Of a stretch of 64,000 nt of DNA, positions 52,543 through 62,183 are shown in pieces (position 1 is the first letter of the stretch; every line of letters starts with the position of its first letter). Source of the DNA: Teredinibacter turnerae T7901 (lineage in GTDB: Bacteria; Pseudomonadota; Gammaproteobacteria; Pseudomonadales; Cellvibrionaceae); NCBI RefSeq assembly GCF_000023025.1, contig NC_012997.1, positions 852,764 to 916,763 of the forward strand. The letters run 5' to 3'. A program made the position numbers and the translations under genes. The notes beneath the pieces were generated by a model, which saw only the letters and a program-made list of their open reading frames with translations, searched no databases and was not told the origin of the DNA.

Positions 52543-54192
52543 GTGGCAAATAGTAACAACGCAGAGCAAAGAACCGCAAAATTACCACTGCAGGAGAAGC
52601 TGGGCTATGGTCTTGGCGACTTCGGTTTTAACTTGTACTGGACGACCATTGCGTCTTTTTTGGCGGCGTTTTATACCGATGTCTTTGGTATCAGCGCGGC
52701 GGCGGCCGGCACTATGATGTTGACCACAAAAATAATTGATGCCTGCACAGACCCGGTAATGGGCGCCGTGGCTGATCGCACCCGTACCCGCTTTGGTAAA
52801 TTTCGACCCTACCTGTTATTCGCTGGGTTACCGATGGCAGGTGCGGCAGTACTAACCTTCAGCACGCCGGATCTCACTGGCAGCGCTAAATTGATCTATG
52901 CCTACGTGACTTACACCTTAATGATGATGATGTACACGGTGTTAAGCACGCCCTATTCATCCTTGTCTGGTGTGATGACGGCAAACAGTCAAGAACGCAC
53001 ATCGCTTATCAGTATTCGGTTTATTTTTGCGTTCAGTTGCGGCTTTGTGGTGAATTTTTTCACTATGGATTTGGTGAACAGCCTGGGCGGCGGTGACGAT
53101 GCGCGCGGCTGGCAGCTAACCATGGCTCTCTACGGGATAGCAGCGGCAATTATATTTGCGGTGACGTTTGCGACAACCAAAGAGCGCATTGCTCCGCCAT
53201 CTCACCAGAAGACCAATCCCTTCGAAGATATCCGAGACTTACTGGGTAACCGCCCATGGATCATTTTATTCGCGCTGTCGATGATCATCATGATGACCAT
53301 CACCATGCGCGCAGGCTCGGCTTATTACTATTTCACTTATTTTCTCGAGCGTCCAGATTTGCTGGGTGCATTTTTAGGTGTGCAAATGATTGCCTATGCG
53401 GTAGGTGCTGCAGGTGCACCATTGATGACACGCATGCTGGATAAAACCCGTTTGTTGATGGTATTGATGGCCGTGGTTGGTACGCTCTCTGTGTTGTTCA
53501 CCTTTGTGCCCAAGCCGGATTTTAATGGCGTGCGCAGCTTATCTGCTGGCCAGACTTATTCGCTTGATGCTGGGGACCTGCTTGTATTACCCGAACAAAC
53601 GTCGTTCGAATATCAGTGGCAGGAGCACCAAAAAAGCTGGTGGATATTTACTCGTCAGGTACCCATTAACGGTGAAGCCGCAGCGACACTTTCGTTAACG
53701 CCCGCCGACGATATGGTAGTGAGTGTAGTCGTGAGTTTTCGCCAGGCAGGCAAGTTGATACAGCACAATTCCGGTGACTTGCCCGGGGAAATTGTGGTGA
53801 TGTTTATTCTGTGTGCGTTAATCAGTCTTGCGCTGGGGCCCAAGTCACCGCTTACCTGGTCTATGTACGCCGATTCCGCGGATTACAACGAGTGGAAAAC
53901 CGGTCGCCGGGCAACGGCCATGACATTCTCTGCCGCGACCTTTGCACAAAAACTCGGTGGCGCCATGGGGTCTGCCGGTATGCTGTGGGTACTTGCTGCA
54001 TTTGGCTACGCGGCAAAAGCCGCACAATCCGACGCATCGCAGTTTGGCATTGTGTTGCTGCAAACTGCCGTGCCTGGTGTGTTTGCTTTAATAGCTGTGG
54101 TGGTTACGCGTTTTTACACGCTTACCGGTGACCAGCTCGAAACTATTCAGCAGGATCTTAAAGCCCGCGAGCAAGCAAGTTCCTCCAATTAG
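52543..54192 (+). CDS. GPH-family sugar:cation symporter with extra soluble insert
   Basis: A 549-residue MelB-like transporter; typical members have about 450-480. N-terminal LQEKLGYGLGDFGFNLYWTTI, the DPVMGAVADRTRTRFGKFRPY loop and the C-terminal DSADYNEWKTGRRATAM block are conserved. About 88 residues (about 325-413) with beta-strand character split helices that normally follow each other; by topology they should face the periplasm. The start is GTG 52543 after GGGGGAAGGG; no ATG fits. In context the likely substrate is cellobionate or a related cellobiose-type sugar, by inference. Confidence 0.85.
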   Translation: MANSNNAEQRTAKLPLQEKLGYGLGDFGFNLYWTTIASFLAAFYTDVFGISAAAAGTMMLTTKIIDACTDPVMGAVADRTRTRFGKFRPYLLFAGLPMAGAAVLTFSTPDLTGSAKLIYAYVTYTLMMMMYTVLSTPYSSLSGVMTANSQERTSLISIRFIFAFSCGFVVNFFTMDLVNSLGGGDDARGWQLTMALYGIAAAIIFAVTFATTKERIAPPSHQKTNPFEDIRDLLGNRPWIILFALSMIIMMTITMRAGSAYYYFTYFLERPDLLGAFLGVQMIAYAVGAAGAPLMTRMLDKTRLLMVLMAVVGTLSVLFTFVPKPDFNGVRSLSAGQTYSLDAGDLLVLPEQTSFEYQWQEHQKSWWIFTRQVPINGEAAATLSLTPADDMVVSVVVSFRQAGKLIQHNSGDLPGEIVVMFILCALISLALGPKSPLTWSMYADSADYNEWKTGRRATAMTFSAATFAQKLGGAMGSAGMLWVLAAFGYAAKAAQSDASQFGIVLLQTAVPGVFALIAVVVTRFYTLTGDQLETIQQDLKAREQASSSN

Positions 54193-54213
54193 ATTTCCTT
54201 ACCTCTAATGACT

Positions 54214-54237
54214 GCGCCCGAAAGGGCGTTTTTTTTA
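54214..54237 (+). terminator. intrinsic terminator between transporter and GH94 gene
   Basis: GCGCCC-GAAA-GGGCG stem (about 54214-54228) followed by eight or nine T, ending 14 bases before the GH94 ATG. Either GH94 has its own promoter or is fed by read-through. Confidence 0.85.
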
Positions 54238-54250
54238 CGAGAACGATTTT

Positions 54251-56614
54251 ATGTTAAAGCGCGTTCAAAACGGCGAGCGATATGAACTGCATAGCCCGAC
54301 GGCGATGCCCCAGTGCGCGGGTTTTCTGTGGAATAAAAAAATGATGATTCAGGTTACCTGCCGCGGCTATGCGATTGCACAGCACATGCAGCCGGAACCT
54401 GCCAAGTACAGCTATCAGCCCATCGTTGAAGGCAAAATATTTATGCTGCCGGAGCAGCCGATGTTCGCGCACACGCCGGGAAGATTCTTTTTTGTAAAAG
54501 ATGAAGAGACCGGCGAATTTTTTTCCGCGCCCCATGAGCCAGTCCGCGCGAAGCCAGATACCTTTGTATTTTCCGTCGGCAAAAGCGATTTGCGTTGGCG
54601 GGTGGAAAAGCTCGGCATTCGCGTCGAGTTGCAGCTGACCATTCCCAAGCAGGATGTGGCCGAGCTGTGGCAGCTCAAAATTACCAACCTGAGTGGCCGT
54701 TCGCGAAAAATCAGTGTTTACCCCTACATGACACTTGGCTTTATGAGCTGGATGAATCAGTCTGCCCGCTACCGGGAAGACCTGGGTGGTATCGTCGGCA
54801 GTTGCGTTACGCCTTATCAAAAGCTTGATGACTACTTCAAAAATAAAAATCTGAAGGACAAGACGTTTTTCCTGCACGACCGTGCGCCAACGCACTGGGA
54901 AGCCTGCCGGGATATCTTCGAAGGGGAGGGTGGTGTCCAGCGCCCGAGTGGTGTTCAAGCCGATACCCTGGGTGACGGCGATGCGCTCTATGAAACGCCG
55001 GCGGGGATCTTTCAATACCGCCTTGCGATGCCTCCGCGCGCGGTGGAAGATTATCGGTTCATTCTCGGGCCGGCGCTGGACGATGCTGAAATTGCACAGC
55101 TTCGCGAGCAGTTTTTCACCGACCCCGGGTTTACCGCGCACGCAGAGGAATATGCGCACTATGTGGCTGAGGGCGAGGGCGTTTTGACCATCGCGACTGA
55201 TGACGCGGATTTTGATAACTTTGTTAACCACTGGTTGCCGCGACAGGTGTTCTATCACGGTGACGTAAATCGGCTTTCCACAGATCCGCAAACGCGGAAT
55301 TTCCTGCAAGACAGCATGGGCATGAGTTATGTGCGGCCGCAGGTTACCAAAGAGGCGTTTCTGTGGGCGTTGGCGCAACAGGAAGAAAATGGCTCTATGC
55401 CAGACGGCGTGCTGCTGCGCGAGGACGCAGAGCTGAAATATATCAATCAGATTCCTCACACAGACCACTGCGTGTGGCTGCCCGTGTGTTTGACAGCCTA
55501 CCTCAACGAAACGGCTGACTACGATTTTCTGCAATTGCCGGTTAAAGACTGGAAAGGATCAAGCCAACTCAGTGTATTTGAGCGTATTAACGCCGCTATG
55601 CGCTGGCTTCTCAACGACCGCGATGCGCGCGGGCTGAACTACATTGCGCAGGGCGACTGGAACGACCCTATGAATATGGTTGGCTACAAGGGTAAAGGCG
55701 TATCCGGTTGGCTCAGTGTTGCAACGGCCTATGGGTTGCGGGTTTGGTCACAAGTGTGCGAGCACCTGGGGGAGCGCACGCTGGCTGAGGAGTTTGCCGC
55801 TGGTGCCACCGAGATCAATCAGGCCGTCAATAAATACTTGTGGGACGGTGACTGGTACGGCCGGGGAATCACCGACGACGACGTGGTCTTTGGTGTTGCT
55901 GGCGATGAAGAGGGGCGTATTTTTTTAAATCCGCAAAGCTGGGCACTGATGGCTGGAACCCCCACTGAAAGCCAACGGGGGAAAATGCTGGATGCAATAG
56001 ACGCACAATTGGACACGCCTTATGGAGTGATGATGCTAGCGCCGGCCTACACCAAAATGCGTGAAGACGTGGGGCGGGTTACGCAGAAGCATCCGGGCGC
56101 GGCAGAAAATGGCTCAATTTATAATCACGCCGCGGCGTTTTACGCCTGGTCACTGTTTTGTGTTGGCGAAGCCGACCGCGGCTACGAGGTTATCCGTAAA
56201 ATGATTGCTGGCCCGGATGAGGCTGATCTGCTGCAGCGCGGTCAAATGCCGGTGTTTATCCCCAACTACTACCGTGGCGCCTATTACCAGTTTCCGCGTA
56301 CCGCAGGGCGGTCCAGCCAATTGTTTAATACGGGCACTGTTTCCTGGGTGTACCGCAGTCTGGTGGAAGGGTTGTTTGGTCTGGTCGGCTGCCCCGAGGG
56401 GTTGCGGATTCAGCCGCAACTGCCCAGCCACTGGCACAATGCACGGGTCACAAGGGCATTCCGTGGCGCTGAGCTAGAGGTTCATTTCTGTCGTGTTGCA
56501 TCCGTTACCCGAATGGAAGTGAGTGTCGACGGTGTCTCCTTGCCCGAGCCCTTTATCTTGTCAGTACAGGAGGGCAGCCGCTACACAGTGGAGGTTCGGT
56601 TGCCGCGCTGCTAG
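54251..56614 (+). CDS. GH94 phosphorylase, probably cellobionic acid phosphorylase
   Basis: A 787-residue cytoplasmic GH94 enzyme with the N-terminal beta-sandwich (about 1-290), helical linker and (alpha/alpha)6 barrel (about 315-720). The general acid is Asp472 in QGDWNDPMN; phosphate-side residues are in [13 protein letters not shown]. Arg609 and Lys613 (GRVTQK) are at the positions I recall for gluconate recognition in the Saccharophagus cellobionic acid phosphorylase. Predicted reaction: cellobionate + phosphate to glucose-1-phosphate + gluconate. The gluconokinase, gluconate-type regulator and sugar symporter just upstream fit this. Cellobiose phosphorylase is the alternative, but is usually about 810 residues and has ADWND-C. 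Confidence 0.85.
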   Translation: MLKRVQNGERYELHSPTAMPQCAGFLWNKKMMIQVTCRGYAIAQHMQPEPAKYSYQPIVEGKIFMLPEQPMFAHTPGRFFFVKDEETGEFFSAPHEPVRAKPDTFVFSVGKSDLRWRVEKLGIRVELQLTIPKQDVAELWQLKITNLSGRSRKISVYPYMTLGFMSWMNQSARYREDLGGIVGSCVTPYQKLDDYFKNKNLKDKTFFLHDRAPTHWEACRDIFEGEGGVQRPSGVQADTLGDGDALYETPAGIFQYRLAMPPRAVEDYRFILGPALDDAEIAQLREQFFTDPGFTAHAEEYAHYVAEGEGVLTIATDDADFDNFVNHWLPRQVFYHGDVNRLSTDPQTRNFLQDSMGMSYVRPQVTKEAFLWALAQQEENGSMPDGVLLREDAELKYINQIPHTDHCVWLPVCLTAYLNETADYDFLQLPVKDWKGSSQLSVFERINAAMRWLLNDRDARGLNYIAQGDWNDPMNMVGYKGKGVSGWLSVATAYGLRVWSQVCEHLGERTLAEEFAAGATEINQAVNKYLWDGDWYGRGITDDDVVFGVAGDEEGRIFLNPQSWALMAGTPTESQRGKMLDAIDAQLDTPYGVMMLAPAYTKMREDVGRVTQKHPGAAENGSIYNHAAAFYAWSLFCVGEADRGYEVIRKMIAGPDEADLLQRGQMPVFIPNYYRGAYYQFPRTAGRSSQLFNTGTVSWVYRSLVEGLFGLVGCPEGLRIQPQLPSHWHNARVTRAFRGAELEVHFCRVASVTRMEVSVDGVSLPEPFILSVQEGSRYTVEVRLPRC

Positions 56615-56712
56615 CGGCGTCTCAGAGTGTTAATCAACTGTATGAGTGCGGTTGATTGACCCGGTAAAAACACCAATAATGGCCGCCCAGAACCTTAAAG
56701 GGTGCCGGTGTA

Positions 56713-58011
56713 ATGCCGGATATAGTCGCTGTGAAAACACCGTTAAAGTCGCAATTGTCCCAGTCTTCCGGGTTAAATGAAATCCATCTGTTTGGCCTGC
56801 TGTTGCTGGCTGCACTGCTGTTGGGTTTCGATACTGTTTCACACCTTAAAGGTGGTATCGGTGACGAGGATGTGCACCGCTATCAAATCGGCTGGTTTAT
56901 GCAGGGTCGATTTGAAATTTTTAAGTACGTTACCATGTTGCCGCTCTATCACCTGATAGTCGCGGCGCTGGCTAAAGTAACCGGCCTGGTGTCACTGAAC
57001 GGTATTCGATTTTCTCATATGTTGTTTGCGGCGAGTGTTATCCCCGCCATGTATTTCACCGTTAAGCGGTTTTTCCCTGCTGAGGCCATTGCCAGGACGT
57101 TACTGCTGGTATTTATTCCGTTTTTTTTCCCGCTGTTTTTCCTCACCTATACCGATCTGCCCTCGTTAATGGTGGTATTGTTTATGGTGGAACGGTGCTG
57201 GCAGCGACACTATGGCGTGGCGGGCTTGCTCGCTTTGGCGGCGGTATTACTGCGTCAACCCAACATTATTTGGGTTGCATTCTGCTCATGCATGATTGCG
57301 CTTCAGGTTGCGCGCGAGATGCAATTGCGTTTAATTTTAACGAATGTGCTGAACCCGAAATTTTTACAGCAAGTGCTGTGGCGCAACCGGTTTATGGTTG
57401 TGGTTTACGTGTTGTTTGTCCTATTTGTTGCGGTCAATGGTGGCGTTGCCGTTGGCGACGCAGAGCAACACCCTATATCGTTTAATCTTTCCAATCTCTA
57501 TTTCTTTCTGCTGGTCGCCTGGGCGGTATTTTTGCCGTTCAATGTCGAGCAGCTACCGCAGATAAAATTGCTGTTAGTACGCCATTGGTGGATAGCACTC
57601 GTGCTCGTAGCCGGCTTTTTTGTCTACTTCTACACCTATGGCCATCCCCACAAATACAACAGTGCAACGCTCGTGTTTTACGGTCACAATTGGTTCTTGC
57701 ATTACACCAGCGACGTTACCCTGTGGCGAGTGCTCAGCTATATTCCTATCGCCTGGATGGGGTTGAGCTATGTGGTCGCGGTTCGCACCAGTGTGCACGG
57801 TGACCTTTTGCTATTGCTGGTTCCTTTTGCATTGTTGTCATTCGTTCCCCTACCGCTGATTGAGCAGCGTTATTACTTTGTGGCACTTGCTCTGATTATG
57901 CTTTGGCGGCCGCCCATGTCCAGGTTGAGTACGTTGATAAATTTAGCGGGGTTCCTTGTATTAAGCGCTTTTATTTTGTTTAACGTGTCTCGGCAAAGCT
58001 TTTTTCTATAA
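56713..58011 (+). CDS. DIE2/ALG10-like membrane glycosyltransferase family protein
   Basis: A 432-residue protein with about 11 membrane spans. The first loop GGIGDEDVHRYQIGWFMQGRF (48-68) has the acidic-His pattern of the GT-C fold and of eukaryotic ALG10 (GDE..H..Q..Y), and LRQPNIIW (about 178-185) mirrors the ALG10 LRQTNI-W block. ALG10 adds glucose from dolichyl-phosphate-glucose to a lipid-linked oligosaccharide. A bacterial member beside GtrB and GtrA genes suggests transfer of a polyprenyl-phosphate sugar outside the inner membrane. 12 bases before the DUF2298 gene. Function inferred. Confidence 0.72.
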   Translation: MPDIVAVKTPLKSQLSQSSGLNEIHLFGLLLLAALLLGFDTVSHLKGGIGDEDVHRYQIGWFMQGRFEIFKYVTMLPLYHLIVAALAKVTGLVSLNGIRFSHMLFAASVIPAMYFTVKRFFPAEAIARTLLLVFIPFFFPLFFLTYTDLPSLMVVLFMVERCWQRHYGVAGLLALAAVLLRQPNIIWVAFCSCMIALQVAREMQLRLILTNVLNPKFLQQVLWRNRFMVVVYVLFVLFVAVNGGVAVGDAEQHPISFNLSNLYFFLLVAWAVFLPFNVEQLPQIKLLLVRHWWIALVLVAGFFVYFYTYGHPHKYNSATLVFYGHNWFLHYTSDVTLWRVLSYIPIAWMGLSYVVAVRTSVHGDLLLLLVPFALLSFVPLPLIEQRYYFVALALIMLWRPPMSRLSTLINLAGFLVLSAFILFNVSRQSFFL

Positions 58012-58023
58012 CCGGTTATCACT

Positions 58024-60198
58024 ATGTACGCGATCTACCTCGTTTTTACGCTCATTTTTATGTGGTTTTGTATCAGTGGTGGAACGCTATTGGCTGCGCG
58101 CTACTGCCCGTTCATTCCTTTGGCACGCAGTCTCGCTGTGGTGTTTTTCGTGCTGACACTGTTTTTTGTGGAGCATTTTATTGGTTTGGGCGAATTGCGC
58201 TGGCTGATGCCCGTACTGATGCTGGCTAGTGGGTGGATCTTCTGGCGCAATAAAGCAGCGGTATTCAGGCGAGAATTTATTGTTGCTGAATTGGTGTTTG
58301 CAGCCGCATTTATTTATGCGTTTGCCTGGCGTTTCGGATTTCCCTCGATTACGCCATCGTCAGAGCGTATGACTGACCTCTTTTTTATTACGAACTATAT
58401 GGAAGGTGTGACGCTGCCGCCGCTGGATAATTGGCACCCGCCATATCGCTTCGACTATTACTATGCCTTCCAGCACTATGGCGCCGCCTTAATGGGCCGT
58501 ATTTTCGGCTTTGGTCCGGGAGTCACTTACAACATCGCTTTCGCACTATTGGCGGGCCTGGCTCTCACGTTATTGGTCTTTATTGGTGAGCGTGCGCTGG
58601 CGAATTTTTCTGGACGTATTTGGCAAAAAAGGGCATTACTTGGATTGTTTGTCGCGACGGTTGCATTCGGTGGTACAGGGATATCTCCCCTGTTGAAAGT
58701 CGCCTATAACGGCCCGGCAAAGGACACCTATGTTAAACCGAATATGGATGCCGAAGCCCGGTCGCGGGCAGTGCGTCGCTATCATGCCCAGCTCGCAAAT
58801 CACGCACGTGAACATATTATCGCGTCTGTACGATTTATTGGCAGTGAGCGCGACACAACCCTCAATCCGACGTCGAAAGATGTGAGTGCACTCGGGCCTT
58901 GGGTATTCCCGGAAACCGGCGGTGGCGTCGGTGGTAAAAAAATGGTGTTGCCATCGGAAAATTTTGGGTACCAATTTTTTCTGGGTGACTACCATCCCAC
59001 GGTGGGTGGGTTTTTCCTTTTACTGCTTGCGTTGGCTTTGATTTTTTCAACGCTCTCGTTCGCAAATGGCACTCCTGCCAGAGTGGTGTCAGCAAGTAAT
59101 GCAGATGCACGTAATATAGGTGAAGGTGAAGCGATAGATTCCCCGCGGTGGCAGAAAGCGGCTCAAGGACTGGCGACACTGTGCGTGCCCCTTATGTTGG
59201 TTACCAACACCTGGACCATGCCATTACTGGTAATACTAATTCTCGGCTGGATGATATTTCTCTGGAGTCAGAAACAGACTTTGTACTGGATTTGGCTGTT
59301 AGCCGGCGGCACCGTCGGTTGTTTTCTTCTTTATCCTTTCTTAACCACATTCCTTTCCAGCTCACTCCCCACACCAGTAAAGTTTGTGCAGACTTATGCG
59401 CACACACCATGGCCAAGGTTTCTTGCCTTGCACTGGCCTTTATTGATATTGATTGTGTTGGGCTGCTGGGAGGGGCGCCAGCGTCGTATCGCCTGGTATT
59501 TTAGCGCGCTCTGGCTGTTCCTTCTGGTACTTTCGGAAGTGATATACATAGACGATCCGACCGGTGCCCACTATGCGCGAACAAATACAGTGATGAAATG
59601 GTGGGGCTGGATGCAGGTCGGTGTATTCGCGTCACTGGGGGTATTACTGCTGGCCTCTTTGACTCGCTGGGTGCGTTGGTGTTGTGTGGCGGTTATGGTG
59701 CTACTGAGTGCAAGCGCCGGTTCCGACCTTTTTAATTATTATGTCTTTTCGGGCAAGTATTATGCTGGGCAGATACACGGTCACGGCTGGTATACCAATA
59801 ACGCGACCAATCGCCAGATGTTTGAATACCTGGAAGCGGCGCCTGATGGCATCATCCTGGAAAATGTGCTGGACAATGCCTATTCCAATACCAGCATTTA
59901 CGGTATTTTTAATGGCAAGCCGGTATTGCTGGGTTGGCCATCGCACTTGAGAACCTGGCACGGGGATGTGCCGCGCATATGGTTGTTGAAGGAAGAAATC
60001 GACAAATTTTATAAAGGCGAGTTGGAAGACAGCCTAGCCTGGTTGCAGAGTAATCAGGTTAGATATATCGTGTTCAGCCCGAAAGACGACGATAAAGCGT
60101 TCGAAAAAATTAACGAACGTGTTAAAGGCCAGTATGCCTGGCATGAATATGAACACTCGCGACGTCGGCATACGGGAATATGGGTGCGGCTGGACTGA
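58024..60198 (+). CDS. DUF2298 large membrane protein (putative GT-C type)
   Basis: A 724-residue protein with roughly 14 spans and a soluble C-terminus (about 580-724). The conserved first-loop region reads SSERMTDLFFITNYMEG, then LPPLDNWHPPYRFDYYYAFQHYG, which is the DUF2298 signature (acidic residue followed by a Y-Y-Y-rich block). The family is known mostly from Chloroflexi, cyanobacteria and archaea as predicted glycosyltransferases. The C-terminal soluble part (PDGIILENVLDN..., RYIVFSPKDDD) resembles the tails of other GT-C enzymes. Encoded with ALG10-like, GtrB and GtrA genes. Confidence 0.78.
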   Translation: MYAIYLVFTLIFMWFCISGGTLLAARYCPFIPLARSLAVVFFVLTLFFVEHFIGLGELRWLMPVLMLASGWIFWRNKAAVFRREFIVAELVFAAAFIYAFAWRFGFPSITPSSERMTDLFFITNYMEGVTLPPLDNWHPPYRFDYYYAFQHYGAALMGRIFGFGPGVTYNIAFALLAGLALTLLVFIGERALANFSGRIWQKRALLGLFVATVAFGGTGISPLLKVAYNGPAKDTYVKPNMDAEARSRAVRRYHAQLANHAREHIIASVRFIGSERDTTLNPTSKDVSALGPWVFPETGGGVGGKKMVLPSENFGYQFFLGDYHPTVGGFFLLLLALALIFSTLSFANGTPARVVSASNADARNIGEGEAIDSPRWQKAAQGLATLCVPLMLVTNTWTMPLLVILILGWMIFLWSQKQTLYWIWLLAGGTVGCFLLYPFLTTFLSSSLPTPVKFVQTYAHTPWPRFLALHWPLLILIVLGCWEGRQRRIAWYFSALWLFLLVLSEVIYIDDPTGAHYARTNTVMKWWGWMQVGVFASLGVLLLASLTRWVRWCCVAVMVLLSASAGSDLFNYYVFSGKYYAGQIHGHGWYTNNATNRQMFEYLEAAPDGIILENVLDNAYSNTSIYGIFNGKPVLLGWPSHLRTWHGDVPRIWLLKEEIDKFYKGELEDSLAWLQSNQVRYIVFSPKDDDKAFEKINERVKGQYAWHEYEHSRRRHTGIWVRLD

Positions 60199-60238
60199 AG
60201 GGGACGCCGTAACAGAGAATAATAAATCAGGATTTAGT

Positions 60239-61192
60239 ATGAACGATGTTGCTGCGGGTACGAAAAAATTATCGCTTCTTGTACCTATGTATAACGAATC
60301 TAGTGTGATCCCCATTTTTTTCGAGACAGTATTTAACGTGCTCGAAAATATTGCTTACGATGTGGAATTTGTGTGTGTTAACGATGGGTCTCGCGATAAT
60401 ACTTTAGAATTACTCAAAGAGTATTCCGCAAAAGACTCGCGTATTAAAATTGTTTCCTTTTCACGTAACTTTGGAAAAGAACCGGCGATGACCGCAGCGC
60501 TGGATTTTGCAACGGGCGATGCGCTGATTCCGATTGATGCGGACCTGCAGGACCCGCCGGAGTTAATTCACGAGATGATCGCGAAATGGGAGGAAGGCTA
60601 CGATGTGGTTTACGCCAAACGCTCATCGCGCGAAACCGATGGCGTGTTGAAGCGCAACACCGCGAGGTGGTTTTACAGTTTGTTCAACCGCATGAGTGAT
60701 ACGGATATACCCGCCAATGTTGGCGATTACCGCTTAATGGATCGGAAGGTTGTCGATGTTATTCGCCAGCTACCTGAGAAAGACCGTTTTATGAAAGGCC
60801 TTTTTTGCTGGCCGGGCTTTAAAGATACTACGGTAGAGTTCAAGCGTCCGCTACGTGCGGAAGGCGAAACCAAATTTAATATGTGGAAGCTATGGAACTT
60901 TGCCATCAGCGGCATCGCGTCCTTCAGCACTATGCCTATCCGCGTCGGAATTTATTTAGGTTTATTGATCTCTGCCGCCTCATTTATTTACGCATTGTTT
61001 ATTGTGTCTAAAACGATTTTGTTCGGTGTGGATGTGCCGGGCTATGCGTCAATCATGGTAGTGGTTCTGTTTTTAGGCGGCATTCAAATGTTTTTTCTCG
61101 GTCTTATGGGTGAATACATTGGGCGTATCTACAAAGAGGTTAAGAATCGTCCGCTGTATGTGGTTGCTGAAACCGTTAATTTCGGCGCTTAG
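60239..61192 (+). CDS. family 2 glycosyltransferase, polyprenyl-phosphate sugar synthase (GtrB/DPM1 type)
   Basis: A 317-residue enzyme. The GT-A domain (about 8-225) has KLSLLVPMYNESSVIP, VNDGSRDNT, and the catalytic DADLQDPPEL; two membrane helices follow (about 235-300). Members transfer glucose or another hexose from a nucleotide sugar to undecaprenyl phosphate at the inner face of the membrane. ATG 60239 has AGGA 7 bases upstream; the frame extends further into the DUF2298 gene. Eight bases separate it from the flippase-like gtrA, its usual partner. Confidence 0.92.
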   Translation: MNDVAAGTKKLSLLVPMYNESSVIPIFFETVFNVLENIAYDVEFVCVNDGSRDNTLELLKEYSAKDSRIKIVSFSRNFGKEPAMTAALDFATGDALIPIDADLQDPPELIHEMIAKWEEGYDVVYAKRSSRETDGVLKRNTARWFYSLFNRMSDTDIPANVGDYRLMDRKVVDVIRQLPEKDRFMKGLFCWPGFKDTTVEFKRPLRAEGETKFNMWKLWNFAISGIASFSTMPIRVGIYLGLLISAASFIYALFIVSKTILFGVDVPGYASIMVVVLFLGGIQMFFLGLMGEYIGRIYKEVKNRPLYVVAETVNFGA

Positions 61193-61200
61193 AGGCTGAT

Positions 61201-61620
61201 GTGATTAACCTGCTGCGTCGACATCTCAACCGCGCATTAATTGTTCAATTGGCGATATTTGGTGTGGTGGGCGTTTCTGCCACACTTACCCATTATTTTG
61301 TTGCCTTGCTATCCCACGAGCGCGCGTTGGTACCGCTCTACTTTGCGAATATTCTTGGCTATTGTGCCGCTGTTGCTATCTCATTTTTCGGGCACGGCAA
61401 GCTGACGTTTCGCCGCGAATTGGATCTAGGTGTATTTCTGCGTTTTGTTGTGGTGTCAATTACCACGCTGGGGGTTAGTGAGCTGCTGCTGTTTATTATG
61501 GAAACCTGGCTAGTCTTGTCGCATCGTATTTCGTTGGCAGTTGTGGTGTGCACAATCCCGGTTATCACCTTTTTGCTGAGCAAGCTTTGGGTCTTCCGCA
61601 AACCTGCGGTACAGCCGTAA
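61201..61620 (+). CDS. GtrA-family membrane protein, putative flippase
   Basis: A 139-residue protein with four membrane helices (FGVVGVSATLTHYFVAL, NILGYCAAVAISFFGHGKLTF, and two C-terminal ones), the GtrA/DPMS fold. GtrA proteins are thought to flip the polyprenyl-phosphate sugar made by GtrB. Start GTG 61201. The FxxxGKLTF stretch matches the family's conserved N-x-x-W-x-F turn. Directly after the GtrB gene and 2 bases before hemG. Confidence 0.9.
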   Translation: MINLLRRHLNRALIVQLAIFGVVGVSATLTHYFVALLSHERALVPLYFANILGYCAAVAISFFGHGKLTFRRELDLGVFLRFVVVSITTLGVSELLLFIMETWLVLSHRISLAVVVCTIPVITFLLSKLWVFRKPAVQP

Positions 61621-61622
61621 TT

Positions 61623-62183
61623 ATGGCGACTATTGTTTACGCCAGTGTTGATGGACATACGCGAAAAATCGCCGAGGCTATGGCCGGGCAGCTCCGCGAT
61701 GCGGGCGAGCATGTGAGCCTGTTGCCGCTGGCCGATTTTGATATCGATGCTTTTTCACAGTCTGACTCACTGGTTTCCGGCCCACTGATTATCGGTGCAA
61801 GCATTCGCTACGGCGTTCACTGTCATAAGTTTGATAACTGGGTAATACAGCATCTTGAGCAGCTTCAGTCGCTGGGTGCGGCTTTTTTCTCAGTTAACCT
61901 AGTTGCGCGCAAAGCGCAGAAGTGTGCTCCGGATACTAACCCGTATACCCGTAAGTTTTTGCAGAAAACAGGCTGGAAACCTGCGCTCGCCGCAGTATTC
62001 GCAGGCCGTCTCAACTACCCGGTTTATGGTTTTTGGGACAAACTGATGATTCGCTTTATTATGTGGATGACAGGCGGGCCCACAGACCCTGCAACGGATA
62101 TTGAATATACGGATTGGTCAGTGGTGGCGAAGTTTGCCCAAGCGTGTCTTACGCTCAACGCCAATACTTCGTCCATACGTTGA
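61623..62183 (+). CDS. hemG: menaquinone-dependent protoporphyrinogen IX oxidase (HemG type)
   Basis: A 186-residue flavodoxin-like enzyme. The FMN phosphate loop is IVYASVDGHTRKIAEAM; IIGASIRYGVHCHKFDNWV and FSVNLVARKAQK are typical, and the long insert near FLQKTGWKPALAAVFAGRLNYPVYGFWDKLMIR contains the membrane-binding loop of HemG. It oxidises protoporphyrinogen IX to protoporphyrin using the quinone pool. Start ATG 61623 is just after gtrA; its last 29 bases overlap the convergent transglycosylase gene. Gene context with glycosylation genes seems unrelated. Confidence 0.93.
   Translation: MATIVYASVDGHTRKIAEAMAGQLRDAGEHVSLLPLADFDIDAFSQSDSLVSGPLIIGASIRYGVHCHKFDNWVIQHLEQLQSLGAAFFSVNLVARKAQKCAPDTNPYTRKFLQKTGWKPALAAVFAGRLNYPVYGFWDKLMIRFIMWMTGGPTDPATDIEYTDWSVVAKFAQACLTLNANTSSIR

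Noticed and set aside
54254-55534. 426-codon minus-strand frame
   Set aside because: Lies wholly inside the well-supported GH94 gene; antisense shadow without domain features.
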